A stretch of 64,000 nt of DNA from positions 61,775 through 125,774 of the forward strand of contig CAMYNW010000023.1 in assembly GCA_947259885.1 (NCBI GenBank). The letters run 5' to 3'. A model generated the notes under the pieces. That model searched no databases, had not been told where the DNA came from, and saw nothing but the letters and a program-made list of their open reading frames with translations. Made by a program: the position numbers and the translations under genes. Each line of letters begins with the position of its first letter. Position 1 is the first letter of the stretch. This stretch comes from an uncultured Gammaproteobacteria bacterium. Its GTDB lineage: Bacteria > Pseudomonadota > Gammaproteobacteria > Arenicellales > Poriferihabitantaceae. Of this stretch, positions 37,085 through 44,497 are shown piece after piece.

Positions 37085-37956
37085 GCGCTTCTTCTAAGCA
37101 GCGTGGCCATTTGTTCCTGATTAATTGCTTCGAGGTCATCTCTGGTTTTAAGAAAACAGCCTCGGGTCTGAAAAAGAATCTCTACATTATTCCCAAGTTC
37201 GGTGATACCCAGACCCTGCAGCGCGGCACACCAGTCTAATGTTTCCGCAATTCCTGGTGACTTGACCAGATCCTGCGTTCTAAGGGCCTGGACAAAATTA
37301 ACCACCTGAGCTGCCAGCTTATGGTCGAATTCCGGAACGCGTTGTTCGACGATCGCTATTTCTCGCTCTCGATCCGGGTAGTCCAGATAGTGATAGAGGC
37401 AGCGCCTCCTCAGAGCATCACTCAACTCCCGAGTCCCGTTTGAAGTCAGAATAACGCGAGGAAATGAACGCGCTTTGATGGTTCCTAATTCTGGAATTGA
37501 AATCTGGAACTCCGATAACAGTTCCAGCAAAAAAGCTTCGAACGCTTCATCCGCCCGATCTATTTCATCGATCAGCAGAATCGGCGGATCGTCCTGCATG
37601 ATTGACTGCAGTAGTGGCCGCTCCAGCAGGAACTCCCGATCAAATATCTGTGGTGGTTCCTGTTTTATATTTGATTCATGCAGCTTGATGGATAGTAGTT
37701 GTCTGCTGTAATTCCATTCATAAACCGCTGCACTGGTATCTAATCCTTCATAACACTGTAGCCGAATCAGTTTACAACCGTCTATTTTTGCCATGGTGGT
37801 AGCGACTTCCGTTTTACCTACACCGGCTTCTCCTTCAATCAAAATCGGCCGTTCCAGCTGCTGCATCAATACAATAGTTGTAATTAGTGCCGTATCGGCA
37901 ATATATCCCGCCTCAGCAAAGCGAGCCCGAAGTTCGGATGCGGATTGGCTGTTCAT
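37081..37956 (-). CDS. MoxR-family AAA+ ATPase
   Basis: 291 aa. Walker A GEAGVGKTEVATTM (about 41-54), Walker B ILLIDEIDRADEAFEAFLLE, sensor 1 VILTSNGTRELSDALRRRC. MoxR ATPases work with VWA proteins as metal-cofactor or maturation chaperones. First gene of the four-gene run moxR - VWA - ACAD - kinase. Its leader, with no obvious promoter of its own, faces the sigma-54 region upstream. Confidence 0.92.
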   Translation of the reverse strand: MNSQSASELRARFAEAGYIADTALITTIVLMQQLERPILIEGEAGVGKTEVATTMAKIDGCKLIRLQCYEGLDTSAAVYEWNYSRQLLSIKLHESNIKQEPPQIFDREFLLERPLLQSIMQDDPPILLIDEIDRADEAFEAFLLELLSEFQISIPELGTIKARSFPRVILTSNGTRELSDALRRRCLYHYLDYPDREREIAIVEQRVPEFDHKLAAQVVNFVQALRTQDLVKSPGIAETLDWCAALQGLGITELGNNVEILFQTRGCFLKTRDDLEAINQEQMATLLRRSA

Positions 37957-38100
37957 AAACGACTGATAAGGGGAAAACTGATTGGAGTATAGCGCAACGC
38001 TTTTTTTTGTCTGGCAGCACGGAAGTTTCTATTCGGATCAGATGTGCAATAGCGACCGGGTGACAGGATTGAGACAAATGCAACAATTTTTGACCACTTG

Positions 38101-38115
38101 TGACAATCATTGTCA
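38101..38115. promoter_or_regulatory. Perfect palindrome, candidate activator site for the sigma-54 promoter
   Basis: TGACAAT-C-ATTGTCA, 7-bp arms with a single central base, about 145 bp upstream of the -24 element. That is the distance at which enhancer-binding activators usually bind. It is also 145 bp from the moxR start on the other strand, so it could serve that gene instead. Confidence 0.45.
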
Positions 38116-38260
38116 GCCAAATTCTTCCCTCTGAGGGGGAAAATTTAAAAATTGTGATCGCATCAGGTCAGAGCGCGCAATAACTATAAATAAATATAAT
38201 TTCTTAATAACAATAAGATAGATCCAATTTTCTAATTTTTTTAAACCGGAACAGAAAAGT

Positions 38261-38276
38261 TGGCACAGCCTTTGCT
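38261..38276 (+). promoter_or_regulatory. Sigma-54 (-24/-12) promoter
   Basis: TGGCAC-AGCCT-TTGCT, an exact match to the RpoN consensus TGGCAC-N5-TTGCW. It points away from moxR, toward the hairpin at 38354 and the unknown gene at 38505. The predicted transcription start is about 38286-38288. The spacing between the GG and GC dinucleotides is the required 10 bp. Confidence 0.8.
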
Positions 38277-38286
38277 TTAAACAAAT

Positions 38287-38409
38287 CAGACAGCAATGCT
38301 GGGGGTTGAGACCAGTACCCAACCATATGTAGAGGTGAAAGTGGTACGTTAGTGGATCGACTCAATACCGGCGGATTAGTCCGCTGGTATTGAGCGATCC
38401 CTTTTTTTT
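38287..38409 (+). ncRNA. Candidate sigma-54-dependent small RNA or attenuated leader
   Basis: The interval from the predicted start of the sigma-54 promoter to the end of the T run of the strong terminator is about 120 nt. It contains no ribosome site with a usable start codon. A weaker hairpin with GGTTG/CAACC arms lies near 38311-38331. Transcription ending at 38409 would give a small RNA; partial readthrough would express the gene at 38505. Size and ends are inference from the promoter and terminator. Confidence 0.5.
38354..38409 (+). terminator. Very strong intrinsic terminator
   Basis: Arms GGATCG...CGATCC, then CTCAATACC/GGTATTGAG after a one-base bulge, then GCGGA/TCCGC closing a TTAG loop: 20 base pairs with one bulge and one mismatch, followed by CTTTTTTTT (38401-38409). 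It is the best terminator in the window, yet no coding gene ends before it on the plus strand. Confidence 0.85.
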
Positions 38410-38504
38410 CAGCAGGTGGGACCTGGGGGGGTCCCGTTGAAAACCAGCTGAATCCCGAAAGGCATTTAGGGTCGTCCGTGATGACGATCAATGGAGACAA
38501 AACG

Positions 38505-38864
38505 ATGAATACTGAAATTAGTCAACAGGATCTGGACAGTCTGGCAGAGATTTCGAGCAAGATGGTGCACAGTATCGATTTTTCTGAGAACGAGAGTTTC
38601 GACTCAGACCAAATTACGTTTCTTCATTTACTCAGTCAACTTGATACCCGTTACGGTAACCATGAACTCCTGTTTGACGCGCGCAGTATCGTCTCATGCA
38701 AACCTTTTCGTAAGCTCGATCTTTACACACTCACCAGGGACCTCGTTCGAATGGCCCGAACCGGTGATACAACCCTAGCACTTCAATCGACAGGCGAAAT
38801 TATGCCTGTCATACCCGCAGCGATGTTATCGACTGTTCAGCCTGCCAACCTTCTGGCTTGCTGA
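38505..38864 (+). CDS. Unknown 119-aa protein behind the sigma-54 leader
   Basis: I do not recognise this protein. ATG 38505 is preceded by GGAGAC; an in-frame ATG at 38478 or 38481 lacks a ribosome site. The protein is acidic at the N-terminus (ISQQDLDSLAEISSKMVHSI), has a mixed helical middle (ITFLHLLSQLDTRYGNHELL) and a hydrophobic C-terminal end with a final Cys. No signal peptide and no metal motif. It lies 95 bp after the terminator, which has a second GGGACC/GGTCCC hairpin (38418-38435) in between. A single gene: the next one starts 155 bp later. Confidence 0.6.
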   Translation: MNTEISQQDLDSLAEISSKMVHSIDFSENESFDSDQITFLHLLSQLDTRYGNHELLFDARSIVSCKPFRKLDLYTLTRDLVRMARTGDTTLALQSTGEIMPVIPAAMLSTVQPANLLAC

Positions 38865-39019
38865 AGGCGAGGCCTCCTTGTATAAATCGATCTATCAACG
38901 TCATCCTGACGTGTTACGCAGTCGCTTTTTGCCATAGCTTTAAGTAGTTTCCCTGCTTTACGAGAGCAGTTCCACGGTTTGTGGTATATACCAGACGGAG
39001 AACAGCCTAGAATACTTGC

Positions 39020-39640
39020 GTGATCTCAAATTGGCACAGAATTCTTTCAGCAGTCTTAGTGGCCATATTATTAGCTGGCTGTGCTTCCCGCCCTCCATCA
39101 GATCGCGAAAATCTTTGTGCCGTTTACAGGCAAAAACCTAACTGGTACTCTGACTCAATAAAAGCAGCTAAACGTTGGAACGGACCGCTCGAAGTTCCGA
39201 TGGCCATCATGGCGCAGGAGTCAAGCTTTCGCGCGAAGGCCAAACCACCAATACGGTTTTTTCTAGGCATTATTCCCTACGGCCGTGCTAGTGATGCATA
39301 TGGATATCCACAGGCACTGGATAGTACTTGGTCGCGATATCGCAGCGAAGCAGGTTCGGTTTTCAGCCAACGAGATAAGTTTGATGACTCAATTGACTTC
39401 ATCCAGTGGTACATGCACAACAGCTGGCAGATCAACGCAGTGGATAAGAATGATGCGTTTGCGCAGTATTTGAACTACCATGAAGGGCAGGGAGGCTATA
39501 AGCGCGGGACGTGGAAAAAGAAACGATGGTTGATCAATACGGCTCGCCTAGTTGAGCAGAGAACACTTCGTTATCGCAGCCAGCTTGCTTCGTGCAAGCC
39601 TGAGCTGGATAAGCGGGTAAAAAGCTGGACTCTTTTCTAG
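39020..39640 (+). CDS. Lytic-transglycosylase-like lipoprotein (SLT fold)
   Basis: 206 aa. Signal VAILLAGC gives a lipoprotein anchor (Cys at 21). PMAIMAQESSFRAKAKPP holds the catalytic Glu of the SLT lysozyme-like fold, followed by AYGYPQALDSTWSRYRSEAG and LNYHEGQGGYKRGTW. It would cleave peptidoglycan glycan strands to anhydro-muropeptides. Start is GTG at 39020. The C-terminus is basic, suitable for binding the wall. Confidence 0.83.
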   Translation: MISNWHRILSAVLVAILLAGCASRPPSDRENLCAVYRQKPNWYSDSIKAAKRWNGPLEVPMAIMAQESSFRAKAKPPIRFFLGIIPYGRASDAYGYPQALDSTWSRYRSEAGSVFSQRDKFDDSIDFIQWYMHNSWQINAVDKNDAFAQYLNYHEGQGGYKRGTWKKKRWLINTARLVEQRTLRYRSQLASCKPELDKRVKSWTLF

Positions 39641-39685
39641 TCACGCTAAAATACATCTGAACACACTGATTTGCTGGAGAACCGT

Positions 39686-40579
39686 TTGAGCAAGAAAATT
39701 TCGCTGGTGCTGGGTAGTGGTGGGGCGAGAGGGTTGGCACACATTGGTGCCATCCGCTGGCTCGAGGAAAACGATTTTGAGATTAAGTCACTGGTCGGTT
39801 GTTCCATGGGTGCGTGTGTTGGCGGTATTCATGCGATCGGGAAGCTGGACGAGTTTGAGGAGTGGGTGCGCGCGATTCGCAAACGGGATATCGTGGCGCT
39901 TATGGATGTAACCTTCAGGCGGGCAGGCCTGGTCAAGGGCGATCGATTATTCAACACTTTGAGAGAGTTGCTTGGCGATCGGCTGATCGAAGATCTGAAC
40001 ATCCGCTTTACAGCTGTGGCAGTTGATATCTATAAGTCTAGAGAGGTTTGGATAACGCATGGCCCGGTTTTTGATGCGATTCGTGCATCGGTATCGATCC
40101 CGTTTTTGTTCACACCAGCCAATCTCAACGGGCGCAAACTGATTGATGGCGGCGTTATGAATCCGATCCCAATCGCCCCCACGGTTGGCGACCATACCGA
40201 TCTGGTAGTGGCAATCAATGTCAGTGGTGAATTGTCCGAAGGTGTTCGGCAGGCGCGCAAGATACCCAGGCACAGGGAACCTCAATCAGCATTACAAGAA
40301 CGCATCGGCCAGTTTTTGGAGACCCTGATTAACCAAAAAACCAATTCTAAACTGGATGAAGAGTCAATCACTGATGTGGTGTTTACCGCGTTTGACGCCA
40401 TGCAGAGCACGATCGCAAGACAGAAGCTGGCGGCCTACCCGCCTGATATACTGGTTGAAATTCCTCGTAACGTGTCTAGCATCATGGAATTTGATCGTGC
40501 CGAAGAAATGATAGAACTTGGGTATGAGGCCACGCGGCTTGCTGTATCACCGGTGTTACAAAAGCAAAATAACGGGTAA
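39686..40579 (+). CDS. Patatin-like phospholipase (RssA type)
   Basis: 297 aa from TTG 39686, which has GGAG eight bases upstream. Oxyanion loop LGSGGARGLAHIG, nucleophile GCSMGA and the DGG motif with catalytic Asp (LIDGGVMNPIP). Such serine-aspartate lipases act on phospholipids or acyl thioesters. A TTG at 39671 is an alternative start, but it overlaps the ribosome site. Confidence 0.92.
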   Translation: MSKKISLVLGSGGARGLAHIGAIRWLEENDFEIKSLVGCSMGACVGGIHAIGKLDEFEEWVRAIRKRDIVALMDVTFRRAGLVKGDRLFNTLRELLGDRLIEDLNIRFTAVAVDIYKSREVWITHGPVFDAIRASVSIPFLFTPANLNGRKLIDGGVMNPIPIAPTVGDHTDLVVAINVSGELSEGVRQARKIPRHREPQSALQERIGQFLETLINQKTNSKLDEESITDVVFTAFDAMQSTIARQKLAAYPPDILVEIPRNVSSIMEFDRAEEMIELGYEATRLAVSPVLQKQNNG

Positions 40580-40646
40580 TCAGCAGATACGTCACAGGTA
40601 CCTCTGTTAGAATTTCGGCTCTTTTCAACTTCTACAACCAGTAAAA

Positions 40647-41207
40647 ATGAAACTCTACGGAAGTTATACCTCGCCCTTCGTCCGACATTGCCGGGTTGCT
40701 CTGATGCAGAGCGGATTCGATTTTGATTTTGTCGAAGCCGATTACGCTGTGAGCGCTGAAAAGTCGCCAACCAGCAAAGTACCGTTCTTTGAAGATGGCG
40801 ACTTGACCCTGACTGATTCAAGCTCAATCCTCAAATATATCAGGGAAAAAGCCGGTCAAAATTTCCTGTCTGAAATTCAGGACTATGAAATGTTTTGCAT
40901 GACAAATACTTTGCTGGACAGTGCGATTAACCTTTTTCTGTTGGAAAATGATGGGGTAACTCCAGACCAGGTCGGATACCTGGCGAGACAAAAAGAACGG
41001 GTTAATTCTGGACTGGTTGAACTCAATCGACGCTTCGATCCGGCCGAAGGAATTGCTAAAGATAGCGCGCTTCGATGTGCCTGCTTTATAGACTGGGCAC
41101 TGTTTCGCAAACGAATCGACATCGATGGCTGCGAAAACTTAGCTGGACTGCTAGCGGCCGCAAATGAAGAGAAAGAGTTCGTTGTCACCGCGCCGCCGGG
41201 AAGGTAA
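40647..41207 (+). CDS. Glutathione S-transferase family protein
   Basis: 186 aa. N-terminal thioredoxin-like domain MKLYGSYTSPFVRHCRVALM with the cis-Pro in SKVPFFEDGDLTLTDSSSIL, then a helical C-terminal domain. It is slightly short, with the last helices reduced. Activity unproven. Confidence 0.87.
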   Translation: MKLYGSYTSPFVRHCRVALMQSGFDFDFVEADYAVSAEKSPTSKVPFFEDGDLTLTDSSSILKYIREKAGQNFLSEIQDYEMFCMTNTLLDSAINLFLLENDGVTPDQVGYLARQKERVNSGLVELNRRFDPAEGIAKDSALRCACFIDWALFRKRIDIDGCENLAGLLAAANEEKEFVVTAPPGR

Positions 41208-41252
41208 TCGGGTGTCCGAATAACAAAGCAAAAATTACTGCTAGAGGGCATC

Positions 41253-42236
41253 ATGTTTGGTAAAAAAACACCGCATAACGAACCAGAAAACGAACTGGCT
41301 GGAGCGATCAATGCCTCTAACCGCCACAATGCCGAAAATACGCGGATACTGGCGATGCTGGCTCAGGATTATCTTAAGGAGCGCAAATCAAAGCGTCGCT
41401 GGGGCTGGTTTTTTAAAGGCCTGATTGCGGTATACCTTGGGCTCACTCTTTATGCCTGGTTTCAATCACAGGATCGCACAATTGCAGAAAATCATACCGC
41501 ACTGGTAGAACTTGAAGGACTCATAGCGCCGGGCTCAACCAGTGCCAATGATATCAATGACAGTCTCAGGCGTGCGTTCAAGGCAGAAAACTCTGTTGGC
41601 GTGGTTATGCGGATCAATAGTCCTGGCGGTACTCCGGTGCAGGCGGCCAGTATCAATACCGAGATCAGGCGACTCAAGAGTATGTATCCGGACAAACCGT
41701 TTTACGTGGTGATCTCTGACGTTTGCGCTTCGGGCGGCTATTATGTGGCGGTCGCGGCTGACGAGATTTATGCTCACCCCTCAAGCATTGTTGGATCGAT
41801 CGGGGTCAGGATGGATGCGTTTGGTTTTGTTGGCGCTATGGACAAGCTTGGGGTAGAGCGGAGACTGATCACAGCGGGGGAAAACAAGGGAATGTTGGAT
41901 CCCTTTTCACCGGTTGAACCAGGTCAGGTCGCACATGCTGAGTCCATGATAAAGGAAGTCCATGAGCAATTTATTGAGGCCGTGCAGCAAGGCAGGGGAG
42001 ACCGGCTGGCACAGGATAAAGATATTTTTAGTGGTCTGTTCTGGAGTGGCGCACGAGCTAAAGAGCTTGGGCTGATTGATAAATTCGGCGATGTTGGCAA
42101 TGTCGCGCGTGATGTATTGGGCGCGAACAAAGTGGTGACGTATAACCCCAAGCTCTCATTGTTTGAAGAATTCGCTCGTAGCATGGGCGCTGCGCTATCG
42201 GCCAGCTTGTTTGAAACGGGTTTTCGCCTGCGTTGA
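41253..42236 (+). CDS. S49 peptidase (SppA/SohB-like)
   Basis: 327 aa with one N-terminal helix (FFKGLIAVYLGLTLYAWF, about 54-71) and a periplasmic protease domain. The catalytic Ser is in DVCASGGYYVAVAADEI and the general-base Lys in RRLITAGENKGMLDPFSPV; NSPGGTPVQAASI forms the oxyanion region. It is a signal-peptide or membrane-protein protease. Ribosome site AGAGGG. Follows the GST gene by 45 bp. Confidence 0.92.
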   Translation: MFGKKTPHNEPENELAGAINASNRHNAENTRILAMLAQDYLKERKSKRRWGWFFKGLIAVYLGLTLYAWFQSQDRTIAENHTALVELEGLIAPGSTSANDINDSLRRAFKAENSVGVVMRINSPGGTPVQAASINTEIRRLKSMYPDKPFYVVISDVCASGGYYVAVAADEIYAHPSSIVGSIGVRMDAFGFVGAMDKLGVERRLITAGENKGMLDPFSPVEPGQVAHAESMIKEVHEQFIEAVQQGRGDRLAQDKDIFSGLFWSGARAKELGLIDKFGDVGNVARDVLGANKVVTYNPKLSLFEEFARSMGAALSASLFETGFRLR

Positions 42237-42245
42237 GTCGAAGCG

Positions 42246-42551
42246 CTAACGCAGCACTACCCCACCAAATAAATAGGTCGATAGCAGAAGCACGAACACC
42301 AGAAGCGGTATCAGACTGATTATCAGCGCTGGCCGAGGTTGATTACTCCGCAGCAATCTGACAGAGCCAAACAGGCAGGCAATTAATGTCAGCGGATAAA
42401 ACACCATTAAAGTACGCAGCGCATACTCGTGAAAATATCCGGGTATCTTGCCCTCTCCATCTATAAGGATAAATATAAATGGCACCAGCGGCACCACTAG
42501 CGCCGCTGGAAGCGTCGAAATTATATTGCCAGCGTAGACCAGTTTTCTCAT
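42246..42551 (-). CDS. Small integral membrane protein
   Basis: 101 aa with three hydrophobic segments (LPAALVVPLVPFIFILIDGE, TLMVFYPLTLIACLFGSVRL and ALIISLIPLLVFVLLLSTYL). No family recognised. It faces the protease gene with 9 bp between stops. 42552-42710 contains nothing I can name. Confidence 0.6.
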   Translation of the reverse strand: MRKLVYAGNIISTLPAALVVPLVPFIFILIDGEGKIPGYFHEYALRTLMVFYPLTLIACLFGSVRLLRSNQPRPALIISLIPLLVFVLLLSTYLFGGVVLR

Positions 42552-42710
42552 TGAGTGATATATACGTAGTTTCTGTGAAGATCTGGTTTATGTGCCAGTC
42601 TTCAAGTATGGGTTCGAAGAAAACCGATAATTCTGAGCGGATTTATATTGTCACCCAATCGGCACCACCTCATTGGCTCACAGCTGATTTACCGTCCTAG
42701 TCAGAAAGCA

Positions 42711-43817
42711 TCAGTGATCAAGTTCACTGCACTGATAGATTGAATGCTCCAGCCATTCGGTATTGACCTCAACGCCCCAGCCGGGCTCGTCCAGTACCGT
42801 GACATGCCCATCCACGACTTCAAATGGTGACTTTGTGAAAAGGTTCACTTGCCAGGGATAGTAGTCTTCACCCTCAATCGAAAATTCGAGGTACTCACCG
42901 GCATTGGGAATAGCGCGCAGCAGATGCATAGTAAAAAGCGTAACCAATGAAAGGTTGGCGCAGTGTGGCGTTACTGGAAGCCCGGCAGCTTCAGCCATTT
43001 TCGCTACCGTGAGAGTGCGATCGATTCCACCGAGGTAGCAGACATCCGGTTGCACAACATCAACCACATGGTTTTCAATCATCAGCCTCCAGTTTTGCAA
43101 TTCACAGTCTTGCTCTCCTCCAGTGACGTCAATGTCTAATGCTTCCGTGACTTGACGGGTTTGATCGTACTCCCAGTATGGGCAGGGTTCTTCAAAATGA
43201 CATACATCGTGATCCTGTAACATCTTTCCTACTTCAATGGCATGTGCAGGGCTATAGCAGGAGTTGGCATCCACTAACAATGAAACGTCTTTACCTAAAG
43301 CCGCACGAACTGCGGGCACAATCTGTTCGGTTCTCCCCGGCCATTGGTCCTGATCGTGGCCGCATTCTGAACCGACTCGAAACTTGAACGCATCAAATCC
43401 TAACTGCTGGCGTAATTTCGCCAGACGATTGGCTTCGTTTTGCGGGCTAATATCCCGTTTCATCGAAGACGCGTATGTACGAACCTTGCCCGGTGAACCA
43501 CCAATAAGTTCACAAACACTTTTGCCTTCCAGTTTGCCCCGCAAGTCCCATAACGCGGTATCCAGCCCGCCCACTGCACGCCGCAAATAAGATCCCGGGA
43601 ATTTATGCTCGCGCTCCAGTACGTGCTGAACCAGGCTGCTGATATCCAATGCATTTTGCCCAAGAGAATGGGGAGCAACTTGTCGATGGACTATCTGAGC
43701 CGTTATATCAGCATGATATGGCGCAACCTGGCCCCATCCCTGATGGCCGTCATCTGATGTCACTTTGACAAAGCAGATAAATTCGTTACTGAAGGTTTCA
43801 ATTTTACTAATGCGCAT
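42711..43817 (-). CDS. Enolase-superfamily enzyme (mandelate racemase/muconate lactonizing family)
   Basis: 368 aa. Catalytic elements: FDAFKFRVG (KxR in place of KxK), metal ligands in [19 protein letters not shown] and TGGEQDCEL, and QPDVCYLGG with PHCANLSL as the Asp-His dyad. This pattern fits the mandelate-racemase subgroup acting on sugar acids or galactarate-like substrates. No sugar-acid operon is near, so the substrate is unknown. Confidence 0.88.
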   Translation of the reverse strand: MRISKIETFSNEFICFVKVTSDDGHQGWGQVAPYHADITAQIVHRQVAPHSLGQNALDISSLVQHVLEREHKFPGSYLRRAVGGLDTALWDLRGKLEGKSVCELIGGSPGKVRTYASSMKRDISPQNEANRLAKLRQQLGFDAFKFRVGSECGHDQDQWPGRTEQIVPAVRAALGKDVSLLVDANSCYSPAHAIEVGKMLQDHDVCHFEEPCPYWEYDQTRQVTEALDIDVTGGEQDCELQNWRLMIENHVVDVVQPDVCYLGGIDRTLTVAKMAEAAGLPVTPHCANLSLVTLFTMHLLRAIPNAGEYLEFSIEGEDYYPWQVNLFTKSPFEVVDGHVTVLDEPGWGVEVNTEWLEHSIYQCSELDH

Positions 43818-43927
43818 TGTAATGGGCCTTAACAGTTGCCGCGTAGTCTCGCATAATTTAGATCCGCTTAGGATGACACAAGAGATGTTAGGATAATGTA
43901 CTGTATATAAACTAATTGATTGTAAAA

Positions 43928-44473
43928 ATGTTACTCGAATCCCCAGATGTAGAAATCGGTTGGAAAGCTGTCGGATTTAAGCTTAAAGATGCCAAGGGTC
44001 AACGATTCTCCTCAGAACAACTAATGGGCGAGTCAGGATTACTGGTGGCATTTATCTGCAACCATTGCCCATATGTCAAAGCAATAGTCGATCGGTTGGT
44101 CGAAGACGCCAATGTGCTTGAGAAAGAAGGTTTTGGCGTAGTAGCGATCATGTCTAATGATTATCGTAAAGTGCCCCAGGACAGCCCAGAAAATATGCTG
44201 GAGTTCGCCAGCAAACACGGTTTTTCCTTTCCATATTTAATCGATGAAGATCAATCAGTGGGCAAGGCCTATGACGCGGTATGTACCCCAGACTTTTTTG
44301 GCTTCAATTCAGCAGGGGAACTGCAATATCGCGGACGCCTTGATGACGCCAAGATGGGGGCTGATTCAAATAGAACTCCAGAACTACTAGAAGCCATGCG
44401 AAAGATTGCTCAAACCGGCAAGGGCCCGGCTGTGCAACATGCCAGTATGGGATGTTCGATTAAATGGACTTAG
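43928..44473 (+). CDS. Thioredoxin-fold protein (AhpC/TSA-redoxin group)
   Basis: 181 aa from ATG 43928 (a TTG at 43916 is possible). [18 protein letters not shown] holds the active-site Cys-x-x-Cys, and [20 protein letters not shown] with [20 protein letters not shown] is the redoxin core. Sequences of this type are often annotated as thiol-disulfide isomerase or peroxiredoxin-like. No signal peptide. Function in disulfide or peroxide reduction is an inference. Confidence 0.85.
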   Translation: MLLESPDVEIGWKAVGFKLKDAKGQRFSSEQLMGESGLLVAFICNHCPYVKAIVDRLVEDANVLEKEGFGVVAIMSNDYRKVPQDSPENMLEFASKHGFSFPYLIDEDQSVGKAYDAVCTPDFFGFNSAGELQYRGRLDDAKMGADSNRTPELLEAMRKIAQTGKGPAVQHASMGCSIKWT

Positions 44474-44497
44474 GTGTGAGATCAAAAAGACGTTTCT

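Noticed and set aside
38287..38409. CrcZ/CrcY identity for the sigma-54 transcript
   Set aside because: The promoter type fits, but the repeated A-rich Crc/Hfq motifs are absent and the transcript is far shorter.
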